Origin: Acidobacteriota bacterium
Lineage (GTDB): Bacteria > Acidobacteriota > Terriglobia > Terriglobales > Acidobacteriaceae
NCBI GenBank assembly: GCA_021803035.1
Contig: JAJZME010000024.1
Span: 1 to 64,000, forward strand
Length of the DNA: 64,000 nt
Direction of reading: 5' to 3'
Shown one piece after another: positions 45,729 to 53,729 of the stretch. The position numbers and the translations under genes are program-made. Numbering within the stretch: position 1 is the first letter of the stretch; every line of letters starts with the position of its first letter. The notes beneath the pieces are model-generated. The model made no database searches. It was not told the origin of the DNA and was given only the letters and a program-made list of their open reading frames with translations.

Positions 45729-47249
45729 CTACGACCCCGTGCCTGCCAGCACCACGCCAATGGTGCGCAGGATAATCTTCATGTCGAGCCAGATGCTCCA
45801 GTTCTCGATGTAGGTTACATCCATCGAGACATAGCTGTTGAAGGACGGGTTGGTGCGCCCCTGCACCTGCCAGAGGCCGGTGATTCCCGGAGTGACGTCG
45901 AGCCGCCTCAGATGATTCAGGCTGTATTTCTTGACCTCGCTGGCAATGGGCGGCCGCGGCCCGACGATGCTCATATCGCCGCCGAGAACATTGAAGAACT
46001 GCGGTAACTCGTCCAGGGAGTATCTGCGCAGAAAGCGTCCCAGTCTGGTGATGCGCGGATCGTTCGCAACCTTGAACAGAACCTCATCGCGCTCGTTCAT
46101 ATGCATCAGTTCGGCGCGCCGCGCTTCGGCGTTCCGCACCATGGTGCGGAACTTCAGGCACGAGAACACGCGCCCTTTCTTGCCGATGCGTTCCGAGGCG
46201 TAAAACACAGGGCCGGGGGAATCGAGCTTGATGGCGATGGCCACCGCCAGCATGACGGGGGAAAGAACGATCAGCGCCGCGCTGGAAAACAGGATATCGA
46301 AGATGCGCTTCAGAATGAAACCCACCTCGTGCATCTGGCCGCGGTGCAGCGGTATGGTGGGAAACTGCCCGATAAACTCAATGGGATTGCTCCAGGCCAT
46401 TCCGTCGTACAGATCGGGAACCAGGCGAAGATCCACTTTGTGTGTGCGGGCCTGTTCCAGAACGCTGTGTACGATCTCCCGCTCGTAGGGGCTGGTGAAG
46501 AAAATCTCATCTACAAAGAGCTTCCGAGCTTCGACGAAAAGCGTGTCGAGGGTGCCAACCACCTCGCTGGAAGCAAACTGTCCAGAGCTATCAGAGCCAG
46601 GGAGTTCAACAAAGCCCTTGAATGTGTATCCGAGATATCGAGTGCGGCTGAGCTGGTGACGAAGCGCCATCGCTTCCGGTCCTGTGCCCACAATGAGGAC
46701 ATTGCGAGTATCCACACCCCGCGCGAAACGCCTATAAAGCAGCATGCGATAGACCAGGCGCCGAACGCTCAAGGCCACCGTCACGATGATCAGCGTGATC
46801 AGTACGATGGCGCGGGGAATAATACCGTCGTGAAGCAGGTAAAGGGCGCCGCTCAGAAGCAGACCAGCGCTCAGGCAAGCCTGTACGCTCAGCCTCTGCT
46901 CGTGCAAATAGCCGGCCATGTGAGTTGGCGAATAGAGCTGCAACCGGCGGCTGATTGCAATCAAAGAAATTACGAACCCGCAAAGAAGAGCCAGCAGCCC
47001 TCCCATTGATTGGCGATGAATCAGCGTGCCATGCAGGAATTCCCGGGCGCCGTTTACCACTCCTCCGGTATCCATTCGATAGAGCGTCGCCACCACCACG
47101 GCACACAGAACCGTCAATGCGTCCGCGGCCATCCACAGTTTTGCTGCGCCCCGCGATTCGCGCGGAGGGGCATTCTCAGATCCTTCCGCAACCCCGAGCG
47201 AGGAGGATACTGAAGCCGATACTCTTTGCCAAAAGTCCGATGTCGCCAT
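45729..47249 (-). CDS. Polyprenyl-phosphate sugar-1-phosphate transferase (second copy)
   Basis: The 506-residue membrane protein has the same architecture as 19262-20689. N-terminal helices are followed by a nucleotide-binding-like segment (NVLIVGTGPEAMALRHQL). A membrane anchor leads to the catalytic part: KFRTMVRNAEARR, NDPRITRLGRFLRRYSLDELPQ, LGGDMSIVGPRPP, and GITGLWQVQGRT. It should start synthesis of a lipid-linked glycan. It stands alone with no glycosyltransferases beside it, so it may feed a different polymer or back up the main locus. The 487 bp upstream hold no gene. Confidence 0.93.
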   Translation of the reverse strand: MATSDFWQRVSASVSSSLGVAEGSENAPPRESRGAAKLWMAADALTVLCAVVVATLYRMDTGGVVNGAREFLHGTLIHRQSMGGLLALLCGFVISLIAISRRLQLYSPTHMAGYLHEQRLSVQACLSAGLLLSGALYLLHDGIIPRAIVLITLIIVTVALSVRRLVYRMLLYRRFARGVDTRNVLIVGTGPEAMALRHQLSRTRYLGYTFKGFVELPGSDSSGQFASSEVVGTLDTLFVEARKLFVDEIFFTSPYEREIVHSVLEQARTHKVDLRLVPDLYDGMAWSNPIEFIGQFPTIPLHRGQMHEVGFILKRIFDILFSSAALIVLSPVMLAVAIAIKLDSPGPVFYASERIGKKGRVFSCLKFRTMVRNAEARRAELMHMNERDEVLFKVANDPRITRLGRFLRRYSLDELPQFFNVLGGDMSIVGPRPPIASEVKKYSLNHLRRLDVTPGITGLWQVQGRTNPSFNSYVSMDVTYIENWSIWLDMKIILRTIGVVLAGTGS

Positions 47250-47661
47250 GTCGGTTTCGCAGATGGAACCTGCAAAGGCCCCGAAAGCGCGGCCAAATCA
47301 ATACCACAAGCAGAAAAAGCAAGCTACTCAAAGTTGGGTAAATATCCACCGGCAAAGCCGTTGGTCGTCTCGCTGGAGGTTAAATTCTTAAGGTAAGGGG
47401 CTTTGCATTCACGCTGTTTTCCGAGCGCAGCAAAGACAACCAGAGACACGTCACCCTTAAACTACGCGCATGCCATTGTGCTCAAAAAGGCGTTAACTGC
47501 AGTCAATGGAGAAGACACCCCGTACCCGAGTGCCCTCTACCCTTTAAATTCCTCATCTTGATGAAAGTCGATGAAAAAGAGTGAAAAGCCAAGCTTCAAT
47601 ATCTGCTGTGAGGCGACACCCATTACCCTCTCGCTGGGTTACGCCACACTAAAGGACTACA

Positions 47662-47689
47662 CGTTAAGCATGACTCGTCATGCGTAACG
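47662..47689. promoter_or_regulatory. 28-bp near-perfect palindrome
   Basis: Arms CGTTAAGCATGA and TCATGCGTAACG (one mismatch) flank CTCG. It lies 413 bp upstream of the sugar transferase and 48 bp beyond the ABC ATPase stop, in the gene-free 47250-47736 stretch. It may be a terminator for the leftward ABC transcript or a regulator site; no T-run clearly decides. Confidence 0.5.
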
Positions 47690-47699
47690 ATAGCAAGAA

Positions 47700-47715
47700 C
47701 TTTCCTGCCGGAAAG
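47700..47715 (-). terminator. Weak terminator after the ABC ATPase gene
   Basis: Arms CTTTCC and GGAAAG with a 4-base loop, 22 bp after the stop of the leftward ABC ATPase gene. Read leftward it is followed by TTCTTGCT, a poor T-tract. The larger palindrome at 47662 follows directly. Confidence 0.5.
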
Positions 47716-47736
47716 GATTACAAGATAATCGATGTG

Positions 47737-48636
47737 CTATTCCGAAGGTAACATGTATGCGTCGAGTGTTAGGAACTGCTGAATATGGGGGTCGCTGGAG
47801 GCGAGAAAACCATCGAGCGGTCCGAAGTACTGCGCGCGCCCCTGGTGCAGGAAGAGCACCGTATCAGCGAGCCGCTCGGCAACGCGCATGTCATGCGTCA
47901 CTACGATGCTGGTCTTTCCAACCTGCTCCTTGAGCCGCTGGATCAGGTTCCCGAGCCGTCTCGCGATAATCGGGTCCACCATGGTCGTCGGCTCGTCATA
48001 GAGCACGATTTCAGGCTGGGCTGCCAGGGCGCGGGCAATGGCGACGGCGCGCTTGCGCCCTGTCGAGAGACTGGCCGGTAGAGCATCGCAAACATCTTCG
48101 GCTCCCACCAGCGTGATGAGACGTTCCACAAGCTGAAATATCTGGTCCTCACGCAGGCCGCCGTGCTCACGCAGCGGAAACGCGACGTTCTCGCGCACGC
48201 TCAGCGAATCAAACAGAGCGCCATTCTGGAAGACCATGGTGATGCGCTTGCGAATGGTCTCGAGCTCCCTTTCCGTCATGCCGCAGATTTCCCGCCCTTC
48301 CACGCGGATCGAGCCCGAATCCGGCGCTAAAAAGCCCATCAGCAGGCGCAGCGTGACCGACTTGCCCACGCCGCTGCGGCCCAGGATGCAGAGCGTCTTT
48401 CCGCGATCGATCGTAAAACTCACATCATCCAGGACCCGGCGGTCGTCGAAGGCGACCGAAACATGGCTAAACTCGATAATCCGCTCGTTGGGCACTTCCG
48501 CCGGCACGACCGACAGCTGCGCGTCTTCCTCACTTTCCGAGATCTCGCTCAGTTCCGCAGCCAACTCCTGCAGCGGCTCAAGATCCGAGGACTGCTCGGG
48601 ATGGGTAGGCTCGGGATTTGTCGAAGAATCCGCCAT
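47737..48636 (-). CDS. ABC transporter ATP-binding protein, MlaF-like
   Basis: The 299-residue protein has a 50-residue acidic N-terminal extension followed by one ABC domain. Walker A is LGRSGVGKS (about 86-93), the signature region reads LSTGRKRAVAIARAL, and Walker B is EIVLYDEPTT, then VTHDMRVA with the switch His. The extended helical order resembles MlaF/Ttg2A of the lipid-trafficking MCE systems. The signature differs from canonical LSGGQ, as is common there. No permease or MCE gene is adjacent, so it must work with subunits encoded elsewhere. It starts 15 bp after mobA. Confidence 0.85.
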   Translation of the reverse strand: MADSSTNPEPTHPEQSSDLEPLQELAAELSEISESEEDAQLSVVPAEVPNERIIEFSHVSVAFDDRRVLDDVSFTIDRGKTLCILGRSGVGKSVTLRLLMGFLAPDSGSIRVEGREICGMTERELETIRKRITMVFQNGALFDSLSVRENVAFPLREHGGLREDQIFQLVERLITLVGAEDVCDALPASLSTGRKRAVAIARALAAQPEIVLYDEPTTMVDPIIARRLGNLIQRLKEQVGKTSIVVTHDMRVAERLADTVLFLHQGRAQYFGPLDGFLASSDPHIQQFLTLDAYMLPSE

Positions 48637-48651
48637 GTCCGTGAGACCAGC

Positions 48652-49311
48652 TTACGCGAACAGGCCCAGCAATGACTCGGCACGCCGCAGGTCAACCGGA
48701 CTGTTGACATTGACGAACCAGACCCCGGCGGGCAACCCGTCCGGGTGCGCGGCCTGGCCCGATTGAGCCAGCAGCTCCACCGGAACCGCGGCCACGGACT
48801 GTCCCAGGCCGGCAGCCGCCGCCTGAAACGCCGCAAAACATCCTCCGTGCCCGCTCTTCAGCTCGCTTTCGAGCGCCGGCAGTGCGGCCGGATCCACCAC
48901 CGCGGGAAATGTCTGCGCAAATCCTCCCGCCGAGGCCACGGTAACCGCATCACCGCTGACTTGCGCCCGATAGACGAGAAAGGCGATCAGTGAAGCCGGT
49001 ACAAGCGGCAAATCCACCGGCAAAAAGACGGCCCATCGGCCGGTACATGCGCCCAGCGCCGCACAGACTCCGCCCAACGGTCCGCGCCCTGGCCCGGCAT
49101 CGGGCACAACCGGCGCAAGCCCCTCCAGCGCCGAGCGCGCGCCGGCAATCCGCGCCTCCAGCCCGGCCTCGCGCAGCATCGCGAGCGCATGCACCACCAG
49201 CGGCCGCCCGGCAAACGGCAGCAGCGCCTTATCCTGGCCCATGCGGCTCGATTCCCCGCCGGCCAGCACAAAGCCAACCACGCGCTCCAGTCCGGCGCTG
49301 GCCTGGCTCAA
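48652..49311 (-). CDS. mobA: Molybdenum cofactor guanylyltransferase
   Basis: The 219-residue cytosolic enzyme should attach GMP to molybdopterin. The nucleotide-binding signature is FVLAGGESSRMGQDKALLPFAGRPL near residues 14-38, with PDAGPGRGPLGGVCAAL and the metal-binding Asp in LPVDLPLV further on. Length is typical. Its ATG overlaps the stop of the M20 peptidase (ATGA, 49308-49311), and the ABC ATPase follows, so the three form a compact operon without an obvious common theme. A related CTP-type transferase (MocA) cannot be fully excluded. Confidence 0.88.
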   Translation of the reverse strand: MSQASAGLERVVGFVLAGGESSRMGQDKALLPFAGRPLVVHALAMLREAGLEARIAGARSALEGLAPVVPDAGPGRGPLGGVCAALGACTGRWAVFLPVDLPLVPASLIAFLVYRAQVSGDAVTVASAGGFAQTFPAVVDPAALPALESELKSGHGGCFAAFQAAAAGLGQSVAAVPVELLAQSGQAAHPDGLPAGVWFVNVNSPVDLRRAESLLGLFA

Positions 49312-50678
49312 CGCGCCGCCTCCTCCAGAAAGCGGATCAAAGACTCAATGCCCAATTTGAAGTTCTGCAGGCTAAACTTCTCATTTGGCGCATGAATCTG
49401 ATCGTCCGGAAGTCCGAAGCCCATCATCACGCTGGGCGCACCCAGATGCCGCGCAAAGTCGCCCACAATCGGAATCGACCCACCGGAGCGGATAAAGACG
49501 GTCTCTTTGCCCCAAACCTCGCCGAGCGCCCGCGTTGCCGCCTGAATGTAGGGGTTGTCAACCGGGGTCAGGCAGGTATCGCCCGAGTGAATCAGCCGCA
49601 CCTCAACATCCACGCCCGCCGGCGCAACCTCCTGCACGTAGCTCTTGAACTGCGCAAACGCCTTGGCCGGCGTCATATTCGGAACCAGCCGCATGGACAC
49701 CTTGGCCTGCGCACGGGCTGGAATCACGGTCTTCGCGCCCGCACCGGTAAAGCCGCCGGGCATCCCGTGCACGTCCAGCGAAGGCCGCGCCCAGGTCCGC
49801 TCCAGCACGCTGTAACCCGGCTCGCCCACCAGCTCGCGCGAACCGACTTCCGCCTTGCGATACTCTTCCTCGTTGAACGGCAGGCTGCTCCACGCGGCAA
49901 GCTCCTCCGGACTCGGCGCCACCACGTCGTCGTAAAAATGCCGGATGAGAATGCGCCCGTCCTCATCCTTGAGCCGCGCGATGATCTGCGCCAGCGCCAC
50001 AAAGGGATTGGGCGCCGCACCCCCATACATGCCCGAGTGCAGATCGGTCCTGGCGCCGCGCACGTCAATTTCGGTGTAGATCATGCCGCGTAGACCCACG
50101 CACAGCGTCGGCAGCCCCGGCGCAAACATCTCCGTGTCGCAGATGAGCGCGAAGTCCGACTTAAGCTCCCCGGGCTTCGAGGCCACATAGCCGGCAATTC
50201 CCTCTCCGCCCACTTCTTCTTCGCCTTCCAGCAGCACGCGTACATTCAGCGGCAACCGGCCGTCGGCCGCCAGCAGCGACTCCAGCGCGCACAACTGCGC
50301 GCACACCTGGCCCTTGTCGTCCGCCGCGCCGCGCGCATAGATGTTGCCGTCGCGCTCCGTCGGCTCAAAGGGCGGCGAAAGCCACTCATCCAGCGGATCG
50401 GGGGGCTGCACGTCATAGTGGCCGTAGACCAGCACCGTCGGTTTGCCCGCGGCATGGAGCCAGTCGGCATAAACCAGCGGATGCCCTTCGGTCTCGATCA
50501 GCCGCGCGTTCTCCATACCCACGCGCTTCAGCGCATCGGCAAGCCGCTGGGCGGCTTTGCGGCAATCGCCCTGGTGCTCGGGCAGCGTGGAGATGGAAGG
50601 GATGCGCAGCAGCGCCTTCATTTCATCAAGAAAGCGGGCATGATTGCGGCGGGCATACTCAACTGCGGCTGAGGCCAT
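49308..50678 (-). CDS. M20-family metallopeptidase (dipeptidase)
   Basis: The 456-residue cytosolic zinc peptidase of the CNDP/DapE-like group. VLVYGHYDVQPPDPLDEW contains the first zinc His and bridging Asp, RGAADDKGQ follows, and LLEGEEEVGG supplies the catalytic Glu pair. The dimerisation domain has TDLHSGMYGG, and the last zinc His is near LPDDQIHAPNE. ATG 50678 has AGGAG 6 bases ahead; the frame is open 7 codons upstream. It probably hydrolyses dipeptides. It is first in the peptidase-mobA-ABC operon. Confidence 0.93.
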   Translation of the reverse strand: MASAAVEYARRNHARFLDEMKALLRIPSISTLPEHQGDCRKAAQRLADALKRVGMENARLIETEGHPLVYADWLHAAGKPTVLVYGHYDVQPPDPLDEWLSPPFEPTERDGNIYARGAADDKGQVCAQLCALESLLAADGRLPLNVRVLLEGEEEVGGEGIAGYVASKPGELKSDFALICDTEMFAPGLPTLCVGLRGMIYTEIDVRGARTDLHSGMYGGAAPNPFVALAQIIARLKDEDGRILIRHFYDDVVAPSPEELAAWSSLPFNEEEYRKAEVGSRELVGEPGYSVLERTWARPSLDVHGMPGGFTGAGAKTVIPARAQAKVSMRLVPNMTPAKAFAQFKSYVQEVAPAGVDVEVRLIHSGDTCLTPVDNPYIQAATRALGEVWGKETVFIRSGGSIPIVGDFARHLGAPSVMMGFGLPDDQIHAPNEKFSLQNFKLGIESLIRFLEEAAR

Positions 50679-50857
50679 AGCGAACTCCTGGCACAACAAA
50701 AGGATGGATCAGATCAATAAGAGAGTATAGGATGCGGACCGCTCCGGCGCGAAGCATCGGGTGCTCATGCATAGCCCTCGCCTCCATAGCCGGAGGCTGA
50801 CAGCAGGACCTGATTCTCAATGAAGGCGCAGGCTTCCGCAGCACTGCGCGCTCCCCT

Positions 50858-52462
50858 TCAATTGAAAGGAGAACGCGCAAACAGGTTCACGAAGCGTCCC
50901 CGGCGGCACAATGACGCGCAGATGCCGACGGCTGCGGCATCCAGTTTTGCCCCCGATTGGCTTTCCAATTGCGCAAGGACCGCTTCCATGGGAATGGCCG
51001 GACGGTAAGGACGATAGTTGGCCATTGCTTCAAAAATGTCGGCGACAGCAAGGATTCTGGCTTCGGGCAGAATGTCGTTCTCGATCAGGCCATGTGGGTA
51101 TCCGGAGCCGTCCAGCTTTTCATGATGTTGGAGCACGATGGTTGCAATCGGCCACGGAAAAGGAATGCCTTTGAGAATATTGAATCCATTTTCACAATGC
51201 TCATTGAGCAAGGCCCGCTCGGCATTCGACAGGCGCCCCTGCTTGGTGAGGATGTCGGCAGGAATGGACATTTTCCCGATGTCATGAACCTGCGCAGCCA
51301 GGCGTAGACCGGCGAGCCGTTCCGACGACCAGCCCATCTCCCCCGCGATGGCCACTGCAATTTCCGCAACCCGATTCTGATGCCCAGCCGTATACGGATC
51401 ACGCAATTCCATGGCAAGAGACATTGGAGTCAGCATCAGCGACATCGCCTCGGCCGTCCTGCGCTCTGCCTCCACTACGTTTTGCCGTTCTTTTTCAAGA
51501 AGTTCCCGCTGTTCTATCGCACATATGCCATGGCAGAGCTGCTCAGCCAGATGCGTAAAAACATCGGTGGCGTCCGCTTCGAAAGCACGTGGCTTGGACG
51601 CACAAACGACGAGCGCGCCTTCCGCTCCGTTCCCAACCTGAAATGGAATGGAGATGATGGATCGGATGCCAAATTCTCTGGCACGCTCTGCCCACGTGCT
51701 GAATACTTGCAATTCGCGCAGGTCATGAATCGTCTGCAGCTGTTCGGTCCGGATGGCGACAGGGGTAGGACCTTGGCCAGAGGGATCGTCTTCCGACCAA
51801 CTCAGAGACAAGCCCTCCAGGATGCTTCCGCCCGGCCCAGCCCGAGCCACTAAACGGATGGGTCTGCCTGGGCCTTGCTCGGCGATTCCAACCCACGCCA
51901 GTACATAGGTGGGTTCCGTCACGATGGCTTTACAGATTGCTGCATACAGATCGCATGCCGCATGCTGCTGCGAGAGGGCGACGGCTGCGGCAGCATACGC
52001 CGACAAGGCCCACCGCTGCGCGGCAAGCCGGTACTCCTGCTGCTTTTCCAGTGAAACATCGCGAAATTCAATCACCGCAATGGGTGTGCGGCCACCCAGT
52101 TTAATGACCCCGGAACTGGACACGGCAATCGGGATTTTGCGCCCCTTGTTGTCCAAGAGGTGAAAGTCGTCATACTGAACCGGCTCTTCGGTTAGCCGCA
52201 ACAGCTCGTATGTCGCCCTGCTCCGTTCGCTTGGGGGAACAAACTCGTGTACGCTCCTGCCGACAATATCCGCCCGGCTTTTGCCAAGAAGGGATTCGGC
52301 GGCGGGATTGCAATCAAGAATCGTTCCGTGCGGAATGGTGATAACGGCCTTCGAACTCGATGGACACTTCCATGACAGCTCATAAATGGATTGCCCATCG
52401 ACGGATTGTTCCAGGGTGCGGCCTTCCCAAGCGGAACAATAGGCAAGATCGGAATTTGGCAC
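50858..52462 (-). CDS. PAS-GAF-HD-GYP signalling protein, probable c-di-GMP phosphodiesterase
   Basis: The 534-residue cytosolic protein has a PAS domain (about 37-140; ILDCNPAAESLLGKSRADIVG), a GAF-like sensor (160-315) and an HD-GYP domain (350-510). The metal site HDIGK is at 393-397, and the GYP motif in HHEKLDGSGYP ends at residue 456. Intact HD-GYP motifs predict hydrolysis of cyclic di-GMP. No GGDEF domain is present, and its ligand cannot be inferred. It starts with GTG (52462), preceded by AGAGGT. With the PilZ proteins at 25919 and 28209 it shows that c-di-GMP signalling is used near the polysaccharide locus. Confidence 0.92.
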   Translation of the reverse strand: MPNSDLAYCSAWEGRTLEQSVDGQSIYELSWKCPSSSKAVITIPHGTILDCNPAAESLLGKSRADIVGRSVHEFVPPSERSRATYELLRLTEEPVQYDDFHLLDNKGRKIPIAVSSSGVIKLGGRTPIAVIEFRDVSLEKQQEYRLAAQRWALSAYAAAAVALSQQHAACDLYAAICKAIVTEPTYVLAWVGIAEQGPGRPIRLVARAGPGGSILEGLSLSWSEDDPSGQGPTPVAIRTEQLQTIHDLRELQVFSTWAERAREFGIRSIISIPFQVGNGAEGALVVCASKPRAFEADATDVFTHLAEQLCHGICAIEQRELLEKERQNVVEAERRTAEAMSLMLTPMSLAMELRDPYTAGHQNRVAEIAVAIAGEMGWSSERLAGLRLAAQVHDIGKMSIPADILTKQGRLSNAERALLNEHCENGFNILKGIPFPWPIATIVLQHHEKLDGSGYPHGLIENDILPEARILAVADIFEAMANYRPYRPAIPMEAVLAQLESQSGAKLDAAAVGICASLCRRGRFVNLFARSPFN

Positions 52463-52726
52463 GCATCACCTCTGGATAGGGCCACGGAAGTCATTCCCCC
52501 AATGGCACACCGATTGATAGCTCCTGCCGGAATGATTGAAAGTGCGGCCAGGGAAACGGGTAAATTCGTCTGGACCAAGTCTAGAGATCAAACGATAAAT
52601 GGGTTGTGATTTAAATCACAGCCCATGCGAACAAATTTCGGATCGCAGGTGTCTGCGCTGGCAATCCTGGCAGTGTGTATAGAACGCGGAGTCTGATGCC
52701 CAAGCCTGCCAAACACCCATCCCTCC

Positions 52727-53182
52727 TTACCCCTCTCCAATATCCTCATTCCATATCTCCGGCTTCTCCGCGATAAACCCCTCCAGCAGTTCCCTGCACT
52801 CGCTGCTGTCCAGGTCGATCACCTCCACGCCGTTCTCGCGCAGCCAGTGCACTCCGCCGCTGAAGGTCCGGCTTTCGCCCACCACCACCGTGCCGATGCG
52901 GAACTGGCGTACCAGCCCGCTGCAATACCAGCATGGCGCCAGCGTCGTCACCATCACCATGTCGCGATAGCTCCGCTGCCGCCCCGCCCGCCGGAACGCG
53001 TCTGTCTCGCCGTGAATGCTCGGGTCTCCGTGCTGCACCCGCCGGTTGTGCCCCCGGCTCACCAGCTTCCCATCCCGCGTAAACAGCGCCGCCCCAATCG
53101 GAATTCCACCCTCCGTCCGGCTCATCCGCGCCTCTTCCAGCGCCACAGCCAGCATCCGCTCATGCAATTCCCGCTCCGCCAT
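52727..53182 (-). CDS. Cytosine/nucleoside deaminase, yeast-type
   Basis: The 151-residue zinc enzyme of the CDA superfamily has the zinc ligand and proton shuttle in IHGETDAF (His57, Glu59) and the two cysteines in APCWYC (Cys84, Cys87). The ending FIAEKPEIWNEDIGEG closely resembles the tail of yeast cytosine deaminase Fcy1, as does TLAPCWYCSGLVRQF. Deamination of cytosine to uracil is the best guess; guanine or tRNA adenosine deaminase is less likely. ATG 53182 has AGGAG 7 bases ahead; ATG 53188 is too close to it. It is divergent from blaI across the operator-like palindrome. Confidence 0.88.
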   Translation of the reverse strand: MAERELHERMLAVALEEARMSRTEGGIPIGAALFTRDGKLVSRGHNRRVQHGDPSIHGETDAFRRAGRQRSYRDMVMVTTLAPCWYCSGLVRQFRIGTVVVGESRTFSGGVHWLRENGVEVIDLDSSECRELLEGFIAEKPEIWNEDIGEG

Positions 53183-53242
53183 CGCCATTCTCCTTTTGGG
53201 CTGCCCGAACCGCACCCTTCAAAAAAATCCAGATCCCAGGCA

Positions 53243-53258
53243 AACTAATTCATTAGTT
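53243..53258. promoter_or_regulatory. Putative BlaI operator, copy 1
   Basis: AACTAAT and ATTAGTT arms flank TC, 66 bp before the blaI start and 60 bp before the divergent deaminase. A 15-base stretch of it, AACTAATTCATTAGT, recurs exactly at 55388-55402 in htrA. BlaI/MecI repressors bind short palindromes near their own promoter, so this is the natural candidate. Confidence 0.7.
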
Positions 53259-53324
53259 GATCGTCAAAACGAGTGTAGGGCCCAGGCATGATCAACGTGG
53301 GCCTCTTTGGAATTAACAAGTTAC

Positions 53325-53723
53325 ATGCCTCCGAAACGATCCAACACGCTGACCGAAGCCGAACTGAGGCTGATGAAGATCCTTTGGCAGCGCGGTGACT
53401 CAGCCGTAACCGACCTGGTTTCCGCCATGCCCGAGGGCGAAACTTTGGCATACAACTCGGTGTTGACCACAATCCGCATCTTAGAACGTAAGGGGTATGT
53501 GGAGCATCGACAGGAAGGCCGGGCGTTTATTTACCGCCCGCTGATCGCCGAGAATGAAGCCGGCCGTTCTGAGGTACGCCGCGTGCTGAACCGGTTCTTC
53601 GGCAACTCGCGTGAACAACTATTGCTCTCGCTGCTCAATGACGAAGAGATTTCCCCCGAGGAGCTTGAGCGCTTGAAAGACGCCATACGCGACGCATCGC
53701 CAGACAGCTTGGATGAGGCTTAG
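53325..53723 (+). CDS. blaI: BlaI/MecI-family transcriptional repressor
   Basis: The 132-residue winged-helix repressor. TLTEAELRLMKILWQRGDSAVTDLV and YNSVLTTIRILERKGYVEHRQEGRAFIYRPL form the DNA-binding domain. The C-terminal helices (VRRVLNRFFGNSREQLLLSLL) give the dimer. In the family, the BlaR1 protease triggers cleavage of the repressor and so derepresses target genes. It is placed directly before blaR1 (6 bp gap). ATG 53325 lacks a ribosome site; a TTG at 53307 is in frame. The palindrome at 53243 probably serves autoregulation. Confidence 0.92.
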   Translation: MPPKRSNTLTEAELRLMKILWQRGDSAVTDLVSAMPEGETLAYNSVLTTIRILERKGYVEHRQEGRAFIYRPLIAENEAGRSEVRRVLNRFFGNSREQLLLSLLNDEEISPEELERLKDAIRDASPDSLDEA

Positions 53724-53729
53724 GGACCT

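Noticed and set aside
48990..50093. 367-codon open frame on the + strand
   Set aside because: Antisense to mobA and the M20 peptidase; composition rich in Arg, Pro and Ala without any motif.
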